7,285 nucleotides of DNA from Nitrospirota bacterium (lineage in GTDB: Bacteria; Nitrospirota; Nitrospiria; Nitrospirales; UBA8639): assembly GCA_003228495.1 (NCBI GenBank), contig QIDY01000336.1:1-7285 (forward strand). The letters run 5' to 3'. Under the pieces are notes generated by a model. The model was not told where the DNA came from, searched no databases, and saw nothing but the letters and a program-made list of their open reading frames with translations. Position numbers and translations under genes: made by a program. This document shows, piece after piece, positions 1 to 6,881 of the stretch (positions within the stretch are counted from its first letter, which is position 1; each line of letters opens with the position of its first letter).

Positions 1-319
1 CCACATACAGGATATTACACTGATAAATGTAAGCCGCTTCTTTGGCGCTTTCGACCAGAGTATAGCCCTGTTTACGAACGGCCTGTTTAAGAGCATTGGT
101 AAGGTCGATATCCTTATCCGAGGTATTTTTGACTTGGATAAATGCTGATGTTTCAATTTGATTATCCAAGTCAAGGAAAATGGATTTAGACATCTTGGTT
201 TGGACTTTCAGGTCTTTCTTTTCCAATGCAACTTGGGTTGCGGCACATCCAATGAGAAAAGTGGAAAGAGAAAACATGAGGAACAGCGTGAGTCTTCGTT
301 TGGTGAACAACAGATTCAT
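1..319 (-). CDS. traT: TraT-like complement resistance / surface exclusion outer-membrane lipoprotein (partial, 3' end outside window)
   Basis: The first 106 residues are visible; the rest lies beyond the left edge. The N-terminus has basic residues (KRR at 7-9), a hydrophobic stretch and a lipobox LIGC with Cys25, so a lipidated mature protein is expected. After the Cys the sequence follows F-plasmid TraT closely as I remember it: a KKDLKVQTKMS segment (TraT KRNLEVKTQMS), then FIQVKNTSDKDI (TraT FLQIKNTSDKDM), then a KQGYTLVES segment and a Tyr-rich YIYQCNILYV strand (TraT YYWIQANVL). TraT is an outer-membrane lipoprotein that blocks mating-pair formation and gives serum resistance. Chromosomal homologues without conjugation genes exist and their role is unclear. 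The start at 319 is supported by AAAGGA about ten bases upstream. No other transfer gene is in view, so surface exclusion should not be assumed. Confidence 0.85.
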   Translation of the reverse strand, partial: MNLLFTKRRLTLFLMFSLSTFLIGCAATQVALEKKDLKVQTKMSKSIFLDLDNQIETSAFIQVKNTSDKDIDLTNALKQAVRKQGYTLVESAKEAAYIYQCNILYV

Positions 320-546
320 AGGATCCGATTCCTTTATGTTAGGGGAAAAGGGGCTGCTGCTGGTTATTTTACTAGCCTAGGGAAAGAAGGGTGGTGGCAT
401 CCAAATTTATGCACGATGTAAGGATGTTACGGCGAAATATCCAGAAGATGCTACCTGATCGTTTTCCTCAGAAGCAATTGGGAAAGCAATATTCTCAATG
501 AGTGAGAAAGAATAGTCTTCTCTGGTAGTGGTAGTAACGGATCCGT

Positions 547-575
547 ATTATATCAGTTTTACCGGGTAATAGAAA
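547..575 (-). promoter_or_regulatory. Candidate sigma70-type extended -10 promoter for the TraT-like gene
   Basis: On the minus strand a consensus TATAAT (552 to 547) is directly preceded by TGA, giving the extended -10 pattern TGnTATAAT. The -35 at 17-bp spacing is poor (TTTCTA), which is common for extended -10 promoters. Transcription from here would begin near 540 and leave a leader of about 220 bases before the ATG at 319. No other gene lies downstream on this strand before the TraT-like gene, so that gene is the likely target. This is a motif match only. Confidence 0.4.
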
Positions 576-742
576 ATTTTATAGTCTCAACCACCTTAAC
601 GGCGTGAAGTTCCTGTCCTGAGGAACCATAAAAGATTTTCACCCCATACTTTCAGGGTCTCACCTTTTCTTCGAATAGAGGCGCTGAATAAGCCGTCTTC
701 TTTTCCTTCTTTTTGCGTGACGATATTGATGGCATTTTTATG
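559..742 (-). pseudogene. Possible frameshifted C-terminal remnant of an unidentified gene
   Basis: On the minus strand one frame, from 742, reads protein-like up to a KGETLKVWG segment near 640. It then turns into a less plausible tail that stops at 598-596. Shifting the frame at the GGGG run gives VKIFYGSSGQELHAVKVVE and ends at a TAA at 561-559. Joined across the shift, the two pieces read like a continuous beta-rich C-terminus. A second shift at an A5 run (near 735-739) would extend it a little further upstream. No start codon or ribosome binding site belongs to it, and I cannot name the family. It could also be chance coding in an intergenic region. Confidence 0.25.
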
Positions 743-795
743 TTACCTTGCTGGGATTGAATGTGCTGTGATAGGTTCAAAGTATCTTGTTATTT

Positions 796-1605
796 ATGAC
801 GTATCCCTCCATATCTCCCTCATTCCTTTGGCGAAGTTATAGGGTTTTCCTTTTTTGTTTCTTGTGGATGAGTCTCTCTACCTATGCCTATTCTGCTGAT
901 TCTTCTCCCTTCGTGGTCGAAAACGTACATGAGTATTTTCCCGATCAGGTGGGGAATGAGTGGGTATATCGTGGCAGGATGATCGAAGGAGGGATGGTTC
1001 GGATTGCTGAGAAGGACACTCAGTTTTCCAATGTGTCCAATGTGATGGGGGAAGAAACTATAGATGGGGTGAAGGTGACGGTGTTCCACGATACGAATCC
1101 TGGTAATCAAGGACCGTCGGATAGTTATTATCGTCGTGATGCGGCAGGGATTCGCTATTATGGATCCAAGCCTGGAACGATGTTAGAGCGGCAGCTGGTG
1201 CCGTATCAAATTGTGCGGTTTCCCCTGGAAATCCCCAGCTCGTTTAAGCAATTTAATCGGCAGGGATTGGATTTAGGCATGGACATCGATCGAGATGGCG
1301 AGACCGAAAAAGTGGATATTGAAGCGGTCTCGTTTGTCCAAGAGCCAGAGAGGATGACGGTGCCTGCCGGAACCTATTTCAATGCGATTCGCTTGGAAGC
1401 CAAAATGACGATGCACGTGCATTTATCCGAAAGTGGAAAGACGATTCGAGGAACCGATACGATGACCGTATGGTTTGCGCGTGGTGTGGGTCTCTTGAAA
1501 TATATTGAACGTCAGACGATTCCCTCGTTCCGAAGTGAAAATGAAAGGGTGGTTGAAGTGACGGAAGTTTTAGAGAAAGTGAAGTTGGGGTCCGTCACGA
1601 AATAA
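796..1605 (+). CDS. Exported protein of unknown function with EF-hand-like loop
   Basis: 269 residues from the ATG. The N-terminus has a hydrophobic stretch (about residues 17-29) after an arginine-containing region and ends in AYSA, a plausible signal peptidase I site near residue 33-34, so the protein probably acts in the periplasm or outside the cell. The mature part begins with a PDQVGNEWVYRG block (49-60). It has a TVPAGTYFNAIRLEA block (188-202) and a TVWFARGVGLLKYIER block (224-239) near the end. This layout is known from many uncharacterised exported beta-rich proteins in which a late VW..GVGL strand closes the domain. Residues 163-174 fit an EF-hand loop: Asp at positions 1, 3 and 5, Gly at 6, Asp at 12. 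A TTG at 787 in frame is slightly closer to a weak AGG and is an alternative start. The last codons lie inside a large inverted repeat. I do not recognise a specific function. Confidence 0.8.
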   Translation: MTYPSISPSFLWRSYRVFLFCFLWMSLSTYAYSADSSPFVVENVHEYFPDQVGNEWVYRGRMIEGGMVRIAEKDTQFSNVSNVMGEETIDGVKVTVFHDTNPGNQGPSDSYYRRDAAGIRYYGSKPGTMLERQLVPYQIVRFPLEIPSSFKQFNRQGLDLGMDIDRDGETEKVDIEAVSFVQEPERMTVPAGTYFNAIRLEAKMTMHVHLSESGKTIRGTDTMTVWFARGVGLLKYIERQTIPSFRSENERVVEVTEVLEKVKLGSVTK

Positions 1606-1641
1606 CCGGTATAATTGTACCGGTTATTTCGTGACGGACCC
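1588..1641. terminator. Perfect 24-bp inverted repeat between convergent genes; possible bidirectional terminator
   Basis: The arms 1588-1611 and 1618-1641 are perfect reverse complements, separated by a six-base loop (TAATTG). The left arm contains the last four codons and the stop of the plus-strand gene; the right arm ends 18 bases before the stop of putA on the other strand. Its place between two convergent genes suits a bidirectional terminator. Neither side has a T tract, however, so it is not a classical intrinsic terminator. It may instead stop exonucleases or separate the two transcripts. Confidence 0.6.
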
Positions 1642-1659
1642 TTAGCCAACGATGTGGTG

Positions 1660-4644
1660 TCATTGCGTGGGCGCAAATCCTCGTCGGAGCGTGTTTTCCG
1701 TGGTGACTTTCTCGACCATGAATTGCTCCAGGTAGCCATGTCCTCCCGCCTTATGTCCGATTCCAGAGAGTCGGTGCCCGCCAAAGGGTTGTCTTCCCAC
1801 CAATGACCCTGTAATTGGTCGGTTGATATAGAAGTTTCCGACATCAAAGCCCTCTTGAGTCTGTTGGATGTTTGCCGGACTTCGGGAGTAGATACCGCCG
1901 GTGAGAGCATATGGCGAATCGTTGGCTGCCTCTATCGCTTCAGCAATAGTCGAGACTTTGAAGGCCACAATAACCGGCCCGAATATTTCTTCTTGCACGA
2001 CAGGGTGAGAGAGGGGTAGATCGGCCAAAATGACGGGGCCCTGGAAATATCCTGGTCCATCGATTTGACGATCGAGAATGCACGTGCCGTCTTTTTTCCC
2101 GCGTTCGACGTACTGACGGATCCGTTGAAACGCCCGTTGGTCAATGAGCGGCCCCATTCGATTTTTGGCCTGCTCGGGCTGACCTATAGGAATACTGAGG
2201 GCCGCGTCTTTGAGCCGTTTCAGAAAGACCGCATACACGTCTGCCAGAACAATCACGCGAGAGCATGCCGAACATTTCTGGCCTTGATAGCTGGTTGCGC
2301 TCGCGAGCACGCCTGTAACGGCCTCATCGAGGTCGGCTGTTTCATCCACAATAATCGCGTTTTTACCACCCATTTCAGCAATGACATGCTTGATATGTTG
2401 TTGGTCGGGAACAAGTTGACTGGCTTCTTGAATAATATTGATCCCGACCGCTTGTGATCCCGTGAAGACGATGAGATGAATCCCTGGATGCTTGACCAAG
2501 GTTTGTCCGATGTCAGGGCCACCAGGAAGAAAGTGCACGATTCCTTCGGGTAGGCCTGCTTCTTGGAGTAAGCGAATAAGGTGGTGGCCCATCATTGGCG
2601 AACGTTCGGATGGCTTAAAAAGAACGATGTTGCCGGTGACAAGTGCTGCGGCGACCAGGCCGGTTGGAATGGCCAAGGAAAAATTCCAAGGGGCGATGAC
2701 GACGGCTAGTCCTCTTGGCAGATACGTTCGAAGGTTCACTTCCCCGGGGACATGGCCGAGTTTGAGGGGCTTCCCCAATTGTTGCATGTCCCTCCCGTAC
2801 CATTCCAAAAAATCGATGGCCTCTGCCACATCAGCATCGGCTTCACGCCAGGGTTTGCCGGTCTCGAAAATTTCCCATGCTGCGAGTGTTGCCCGTTGGT
2901 CTCGCATGAGCTCCGCCGTGCGGAATAACACCATTGCCCTTGTGTGGGAATCGACAGACTTCCAATAGGAAAACCGGCTTTGTGCGGATTGAATAATGGC
3001 GTGCAGCTGGTCTGAGGCTACCGTGGGGAAGCGCGCAATCTCTTGTTCGGGGAAGCTCGGGTTAATGGAGACGAGTTTGGAACCCTCACACACGATACCC
3101 GCAGCAACAGGATACGTATAGGTTTGTCCTAAGAGCGGCGTAATATCCGCGAGGCCTTTGGCGAGAGCGTGACGGGTTTCTTCCTGAGAAAAGTCGGTAG
3201 GTGGTTCGTTGAGAAAAGTCTTCTGGTTTTCTGAGAGGTCGGGAGTGGTCCGGGCGGTGGGAATGACCACATCTGGTTCATGGCGTTCCTTATCTTTTGG
3301 AGGCGACAGGAGTTGATCGAAGGATGTGGCGGTCTCATATTGTCGGCGGATAAAACTTTCATTTGACGTGTTTTCTAACAGCCGTCGTACCAAATAGGCC
3401 ATGCCGGGAAGGAGTTCTCCGATTGGTGTATAGACACGGAGTCGATATCCTTGTTTGATAATGGCGTCACGTAACGGCTCGGCCATGCCATACAACATTT
3501 GATACTCAAATGTGCCAGGTGGAACGTGGTGCGATTCTTCAAGAGCTTGGATGTACGCGAGGGTACGAATATTGTGAGACCCAAAGGCCGGACGAATAAA
3601 GGAGCGGTGCTCGATGATGTGTTGGGCTAAGGTTTCATAATTGGCGTCAGTGGCCGTTTTCTTCATATACACGGGTATAGCCCAGCCTCGTTGTTGATAG
3701 CGAATGACTTCAGAGTCCCAATAGGCGCCTTTGACGAGACGAATGCTGAATGGAGCGGGTCGTTTTTTCCCCCATTCCAGCAACGTGTCGAGGGTATGGT
3801 GGGAATGGGCGAGATAGGCTTGTACGGCAATTCCCGCATGCGGAAAATGTCGGTAAGACGGCTCGGAAAATAAGCGGGTAAAGACAGAGAGAATAAGCGG
3901 CTCGAATTCGGCCTGTTCCATATCGAAGGTAATCGATGCAGGTAAGGTTTGTGCCAGATCGATGATAGAACGCAGGCGAGGAGCCAGCCCTTGATAACTG
4001 CCTTCAGGATCAATGGGGTCGAATTGCGAATAGAGTGCCGAAAGTTTGATTGAGAGCTGAATACGGGGGAGAGACCCAAGGTGATCGGTTTCCAAAATTG
4101 GTTGGCTCTCCCATGATTGGGCGATAGGTTGCAAGTGCTCAAGAGTGTGTAGACAACGTTGGTGATACTGTTCGGCTTCCATTTCACTGACAATGGCCTC
4201 TCCGAGTAAATCAATGGAACAGGCACATTTGGCCTCCCAAAGATGAGTCAGCATTGGCAGGGCTTGCTTGACGGATTCTCCAGCCATAAAGGTGTAGGCC
4301 ATTTTCAAAAATTGCCGTCGTACAATCCGGGTGCCCATCTGAGCGGTCACGGTATGGGTAGAAAAATGGGTTAGGAGCCAGCGTAAAGTAGTCGGGAGCG
4401 TTGGCAGATCTTGAAAATACTCTTTTAGGATACGAATAAATTGCTCATTCGTATGGAGGGCGGGGAGGACATCGATAAAACGGAATAATTGAATTTTAAA
4501 CTGCTCGTCTCGTGTTCCCCAATCCAGAAGGAGAGTGGTCCACCAGCGGTGGTCGAAGAATCCTGGGGTATGGTGGTGGGCGTGCTCGGCGAGTGACTGC
4601 CCAAACCGACGGATGGAAGGTTCTAAGACATCATGAGAAGCCAT
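1660..4644 (-). CDS. putA: Bifunctional proline dehydrogenase / L-glutamate gamma-semialdehyde dehydrogenase (PutA)
   Basis: PutA oxidises proline to P5C with FAD, then P5C/glutamate semialdehyde to glutamate with NAD+. It is 994 residues from the ATG at 4644, chosen because GAAGGGAAGGA sits seven bases upstream; an in-frame ATG at 4707 has no such site. The proline dehydrogenase half shows IKLSALYSQFDP (199-210, Lys200), Asp241, the barrel motif RLVKGAYWDSE (302-312), FGSHN (354-358), Tyr405 and the Arg420-Arg421 pair that holds the proline carboxylate in family structures. The aldehyde dehydrogenase half shows APWNFSLAIP (651-660), FKPSERSP (676-683), FTGS (727-730), Glu757 in AEMGGKN, catalytic Cys791 in GQKCSACSR, EEIFGP (885-890) and PFGGHRLSG (953-961). 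There is no N-terminal ribbon-helix-helix domain and no extra C-terminal domain, so this is the minimal type and cannot repress its own gene as E. coli PutA does. All key residues checked are present. Confidence 0.96.
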   Translation of the reverse strand: MASHDVLEPSIRRFGQSLAEHAHHHTPGFFDHRWWTTLLLDWGTRDEQFKIQLFRFIDVLPALHTNEQFIRILKEYFQDLPTLPTTLRWLLTHFSTHTVTAQMGTRIVRRQFLKMAYTFMAGESVKQALPMLTHLWEAKCACSIDLLGEAIVSEMEAEQYHQRCLHTLEHLQPIAQSWESQPILETDHLGSLPRIQLSIKLSALYSQFDPIDPEGSYQGLAPRLRSIIDLAQTLPASITFDMEQAEFEPLILSVFTRLFSEPSYRHFPHAGIAVQAYLAHSHHTLDTLLEWGKKRPAPFSIRLVKGAYWDSEVIRYQQRGWAIPVYMKKTATDANYETLAQHIIEHRSFIRPAFGSHNIRTLAYIQALEESHHVPPGTFEYQMLYGMAEPLRDAIIKQGYRLRVYTPIGELLPGMAYLVRRLLENTSNESFIRRQYETATSFDQLLSPPKDKERHEPDVVIPTARTTPDLSENQKTFLNEPPTDFSQEETRHALAKGLADITPLLGQTYTYPVAAGIVCEGSKLVSINPSFPEQEIARFPTVASDQLHAIIQSAQSRFSYWKSVDSHTRAMVLFRTAELMRDQRATLAAWEIFETGKPWREADADVAEAIDFLEWYGRDMQQLGKPLKLGHVPGEVNLRTYLPRGLAVVIAPWNFSLAIPTGLVAAALVTGNIVLFKPSERSPMMGHHLIRLLQEAGLPEGIVHFLPGGPDIGQTLVKHPGIHLIVFTGSQAVGINIIQEASQLVPDQQHIKHVIAEMGGKNAIIVDETADLDEAVTGVLASATSYQGQKCSACSRVIVLADVYAVFLKRLKDAALSIPIGQPEQAKNRMGPLIDQRAFQRIRQYVERGKKDGTCILDRQIDGPGYFQGPVILADLPLSHPVVQEEIFGPVIVAFKVSTIAEAIEAANDSPYALTGGIYSRSPANIQQTQEGFDVGNFYINRPITGSLVGRQPFGGHRLSGIGHKAGGHGYLEQFMVEKVTTENTLRRGFAPTQ

Positions 4645-4669
4645 CGGGTGGTCCTTCCCTTCTTCCTCT

Positions 4670-4698
4670 ATTGTACACCTTTTCGGTCGAAGAAGAAG
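4670..4698 (-). promoter_or_regulatory. Weak promoter candidate directly upstream of putA
   Basis: On the minus strand TACAAT (4675 to 4670) is a five-of-six match to the -10 consensus, about 26 bases before the putA ATG, which would leave a short leader carrying the ribosome binding site. The -35 at 17-bp spacing is CTTCTT, a poor match. If it is real, putA can be transcribed separately from the two genes upstream of it. Confidence 0.25.
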
Positions 4699-4729
4699 CG
4701 AAATCAAACGAGAGGGGAACGGAAAGATG

Positions 4730-5890
4730 CTAGTCCCGGCAGGGCGAAAGTCGGTTGCCGGAAATGCTGCCGTGTGGTCCTAAGGAGTTTGTGAAGGTCC
4801 CTTCGAGTCGTGAGTCGCGGTTGCTGAGTAATAAACTATCTTCTTGGATGCCTTGAGGAAAGGTCCATTTGAGATAGACCGTATCTCCGTGAATGAGAAT
4901 TGAAGAGGGCTGTACTTGTGAGGGAGTAGATTGGTTTGGTGAGATAAACGTCATGGTGGTTTTATGGTCGCCATGGTTTTGGTGGTTATGAATGATCCAT
5001 TTCCAGGTACCGCAGAGTCTCATCATTGCGTGATTGGTCTGTTCTTGTTGCTGCCATTCTTGAATCTGATGCCATGTGTTCCATGCGACGTCGTAAGCTT
5101 GAACCTCAATCTGTAGGGCTTGAGTGAGAAGGTGGGCGTGAAAAATAGGGAACAGCCTGGATTCGACATAATGCTGAATAGAGGACTGTTTTTGAGAATC
5201 GGAAATGGGCTGCTGAAGGTCTTGCGGGGCATGTTGTTGCCAATATTCTTCTAATCTGGATTGGAGGCCTTGGACGCCGAGATCGGTAAAGAGGCGTATC
5301 CACATTTGGCTATCGGAGTTCAACGCGATTTGGTCGTAAAATTTGGCAAATTGAAAAAAATCATTATCTTGAGCCCCCCCCTCTGGTTCTTGCTTGGGCC
5401 AGGACGACAATGCTTTTTGGAATCTCACGAAATCCTTGAATCCATCTAGTGAAGGTTTTGAAAAGATCCATTGAAGTTCGGAGTCCGGCGGGAAGATTTG
5501 TGGAAAGAGTTGTGCAGTCACGGAAGCTTCAGGGACCGTACGAAATTGCTGGACATATCCTATAGTTGCCATGGCAGCCAGAAATGTTGTGATGGATGTT
5601 TGTATCTCTTGGGGAATGGGATGCGATGCTTGCCGGCCTCGAGATGGTTTTCGGTGCGTAGGCGTAGGCTGGGTTGGTCGCTGATGAGGAATGAAGGTTT
5701 GGCCGAATTTCAAGGCTTCTTTATCAGAAGAGATGTTCAGAATATTTTGACGATGTTTTTCAAGAAGCTTCCACGGGTGGTCAAAGCTAACGTTCTGTGC
5801 ATGTGCCGTTGAAAGAATCCCTAGATTGAAGAAGTAGAGAAAAATAAAGAAAGAGATGGTCAGCCACTTCCGTGGTAGGTGGAAAGACAT
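4730..5890 (-). CDS. Exported protein of unknown function
   Basis: 386 residues with a clear Sec signal peptide: basic start (Arg7, Lys8), hydrophobic core about 10-27, and an AHA-QN cleavage site after residue 31. The ATG at 5890 is supported by GGGGA seven to eleven bases upstream. Residues 64-95 form a Pro/Gln/His/Arg-rich, probably flexible linker. Residues 96-285 look mostly helical and become very Gln-rich at 268-284. The C-terminal 95 residues look like a small beta domain starting at CGTWKWIIHNH, with a DTVYLKWTFP strand, a DSLLLS strand and an RLEGTF strand. The only two cysteines, Cys293 and Cys384, bracket this domain and could form a disulfide in the periplasm. It lies 85 bases upstream of putA and 88 bases downstream of the hydrolase-like gene on the same strand. 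I do not recognise the family. The gene contains a G8 and a T7 run close together. Confidence 0.8.
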   Translation of the reverse strand: MSFHLPRKWLTISFFIFLYFFNLGILSTAHAQNVSFDHPWKLLEKHRQNILNISSDKEALKFGQTFIPHQRPTQPTPTHRKPSRGRQASHPIPQEIQTSITTFLAAMATIGYVQQFRTVPEASVTAQLFPQIFPPDSELQWIFSKPSLDGFKDFVRFQKALSSWPKQEPEGGAQDNDFFQFAKFYDQIALNSDSQMWIRLFTDLGVQGLQSRLEEYWQQHAPQDLQQPISDSQKQSSIQHYVESRLFPIFHAHLLTQALQIEVQAYDVAWNTWHQIQEWQQQEQTNHAMMRLCGTWKWIIHNHQNHGDHKTTMTFISPNQSTPSQVQPSSILIHGDTVYLKWTFPQGIQEDSLLLSNRDSRLEGTFTNSLGPHGSISGNRLSPCRD

Positions 5891-5978
5891 GATGGTTCCC
5901 CAAAAGGGTATTTATCTGAGAGAAGCGTTGGGGGAATAACCCAGGTCGATGTACTGAGGAATAGGCATGATGGGGTGC

Positions 5979-6818
5979 TTAAGATTTTTTGATCAGGTTG
6001 CTGATAAAGTCTAACGATCTTTGTAAGGCTTTTTCCATATCGGAAGCCTGATAATGTTGCGAGTTGGGATACCAGAATCCAGGCGATGCATCCGTATAGG
6101 TATGTACATCGACGATTTTCCCGGCTTCTTTGGCTGTTTGACAAAAGTGTTCGAGTTCTTCCGGTGAGGCTTGCGGGGTTTGTCCCGCTTGCTGCAGCAT
6201 GAGAGGACAATGCAGTCCTTGTGCCGTTTCAGGGTCGGAAGGCAGAGTGCCGCCGATGGCCACGGCGGCTTGCAGTCGACGCCGATGCGTGGCTGTCTTA
6301 ATAGCCAATGTCCCCCCCATACCAAAACCTACCACAGCATGGGCATTGCGGACGGTTCGTTCCAGTAGCTTGTCTTCTGTGAGATTGCAATTGAGATATT
6401 CAAAACAGGCATTGATGTCCTGAAGGGCCTGTGGCTCATTGAGTCGCTCCATGAGAGCTTGAGCCACCTCTTCGTTGGCTGTGACCATCCCGCCTTGGCG
6501 TCCATAGAGGTTAGGGATTAATACAATGTAGCCATGGCAGGCCAGCCCTTTTGCCAAATCTTGGATAGGGGAGGTGAGGCCCCATTGATCATGCAGTACC
6601 ACTAAGCACGGGAGAAGTTTGGTGGTATCCTGATGAGCAGGATTAAGGGTCTGTGGAGCATATTGAATGCCTTCCACCTGAGGGACTTTGTGCATTCGTG
6701 TCGCGACATAGGGATCGACCATGTGATCCTTATGAGTTTCAAAGATTCCTGTACTATTAAATCTCACGAGAGTGTAGCCGATTTGATCGAGGGAATAGGC
6801 GGTTTCTTGTTGGGGCAT
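5979..6818 (-). CDS. Dienelactone hydrolase-like alpha/beta-hydrolase-fold protein, catalytic triad substituted
   Basis: 279 residues, no signal peptide, so probably cytoplasmic. The ATG at 6818 has AAAGGT eight to ten bases upstream. The family signatures are clear: LVVLHDQWGLTSPIQDLAKG (72-91, for the usual HE.FGL..HI.D), GYIVLIPNLYGRQGG (96-110, the diagnostic P-LYGR), VVGFGMGGTLA (162-172) at the nucleophile elbow, SPEELEHFCQTAKEAG (218-233) and a final strand-turn ASPGFW (244-249). Dienelactone hydrolases normally use Cys in GFCMGG, an Asp and a His in the HGF motif. Here these positions are Gly166, Thr214 and Pro246, and the Glu after the first His is Asp77. The fold appears intact while the chemistry seems lost, so I infer a pseudoenzyme or binding protein. 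The roughly 70-residue N-terminal part carries no motif I recognise. The assignment to the family is firm; the lack of activity is inference. Confidence 0.85.
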   Translation of the reverse strand: MPQQETAYSLDQIGYTLVRFNSTGIFETHKDHMVDPYVATRMHKVPQVEGIQYAPQTLNPAHQDTTKLLPCLVVLHDQWGLTSPIQDLAKGLACHGYIVLIPNLYGRQGGMVTANEEVAQALMERLNEPQALQDINACFEYLNCNLTEDKLLERTVRNAHAVVGFGMGGTLAIKTATHRRRLQAAVAIGGTLPSDPETAQGLHCPLMLQQAGQTPQASPEELEHFCQTAKEAGKIVDVHTYTDASPGFWYPNSQHYQASDMEKALQRSLDFISNLIKKS

Positions 6819-6865
6819 GTGTGCTACCTTTGGATAAATTTAAAAATCCGTGTACAATGAAAACA

Positions 6866-6881
6866 TTTGAATTTATTCAAA
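6866..6881. promoter_or_regulatory. 16-bp palindrome upstream of the hydrolase-like gene; operator candidate
   Basis: TTTGAAT and ATTCAAA form perfect seven-base arms around two bases, 48 bases upstream of the ATG at 6818, in an AT-rich stretch that should contain the promoter. Size and position suit the binding site of a dimeric regulator. One arm contains TTGAAT, a possible -35, but no good -10 follows at the right spacing. No regulator gene is in the window. Confidence 0.3.

Larger units (their letters stand above)
320..795. other. Intergenic region between divergent genes
   Basis: These bases separate the TraT-like gene (minus) from the exported-protein gene (plus). Apart from the extended -10 candidate and the possible broken coding remnant, I see no intact gene, RNA gene or clear terminator. 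The part nearest the TraT-like gene (320-540) would be its untranslated leader if the candidate promoter is right. I found no convincing plus-strand promoter for the gene at 796; the best pairing, TTGCGT with TTTTAT near 713-741, is weak. Confidence 0.5.

Noticed and set aside
609..626. Inverted repeat GTTCCT-GTCCTG-AGGAAC as terminator or operator
   Set aside because: Only six-base arms, no T tract on either side, and it falls within the possible coding remnant; too weak to call.
1512..1910. Minus-strand open frame of 132 codons across the convergent gene ends
   Set aside because: It overlaps the end of putA in another frame and the inverted repeat, has no family features and no ribosome binding site; it is a shadow.
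2230..2285. Two closely spaced cysteines (CSAC) at the aldehyde dehydrogenase active site of PutA as something unusual
   Set aside because: GQKCSACSR is a form seen in known glutamate semialdehyde dehydrogenases; the first Cys is the normal nucleophile.
2065..2457. Plus-strand open frame of 130 codons inside putA
   Set aside because: It lies wholly antisense to conserved aldehyde dehydrogenase motifs and reads like non-coding translation.
3663..4226. Minus-strand open frame of 187 codons inside putA
   Set aside because: It is a shifted-frame shadow of the proline dehydrogenase domain, whose own frame has all the conserved motifs.
5912..5968. 18-codon minus-strand frame (starts MPIPQYIDLG) between two genes, as a leader peptide
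   Set aside because: There is no ribosome binding site before its ATG and no attenuator structure nearby.
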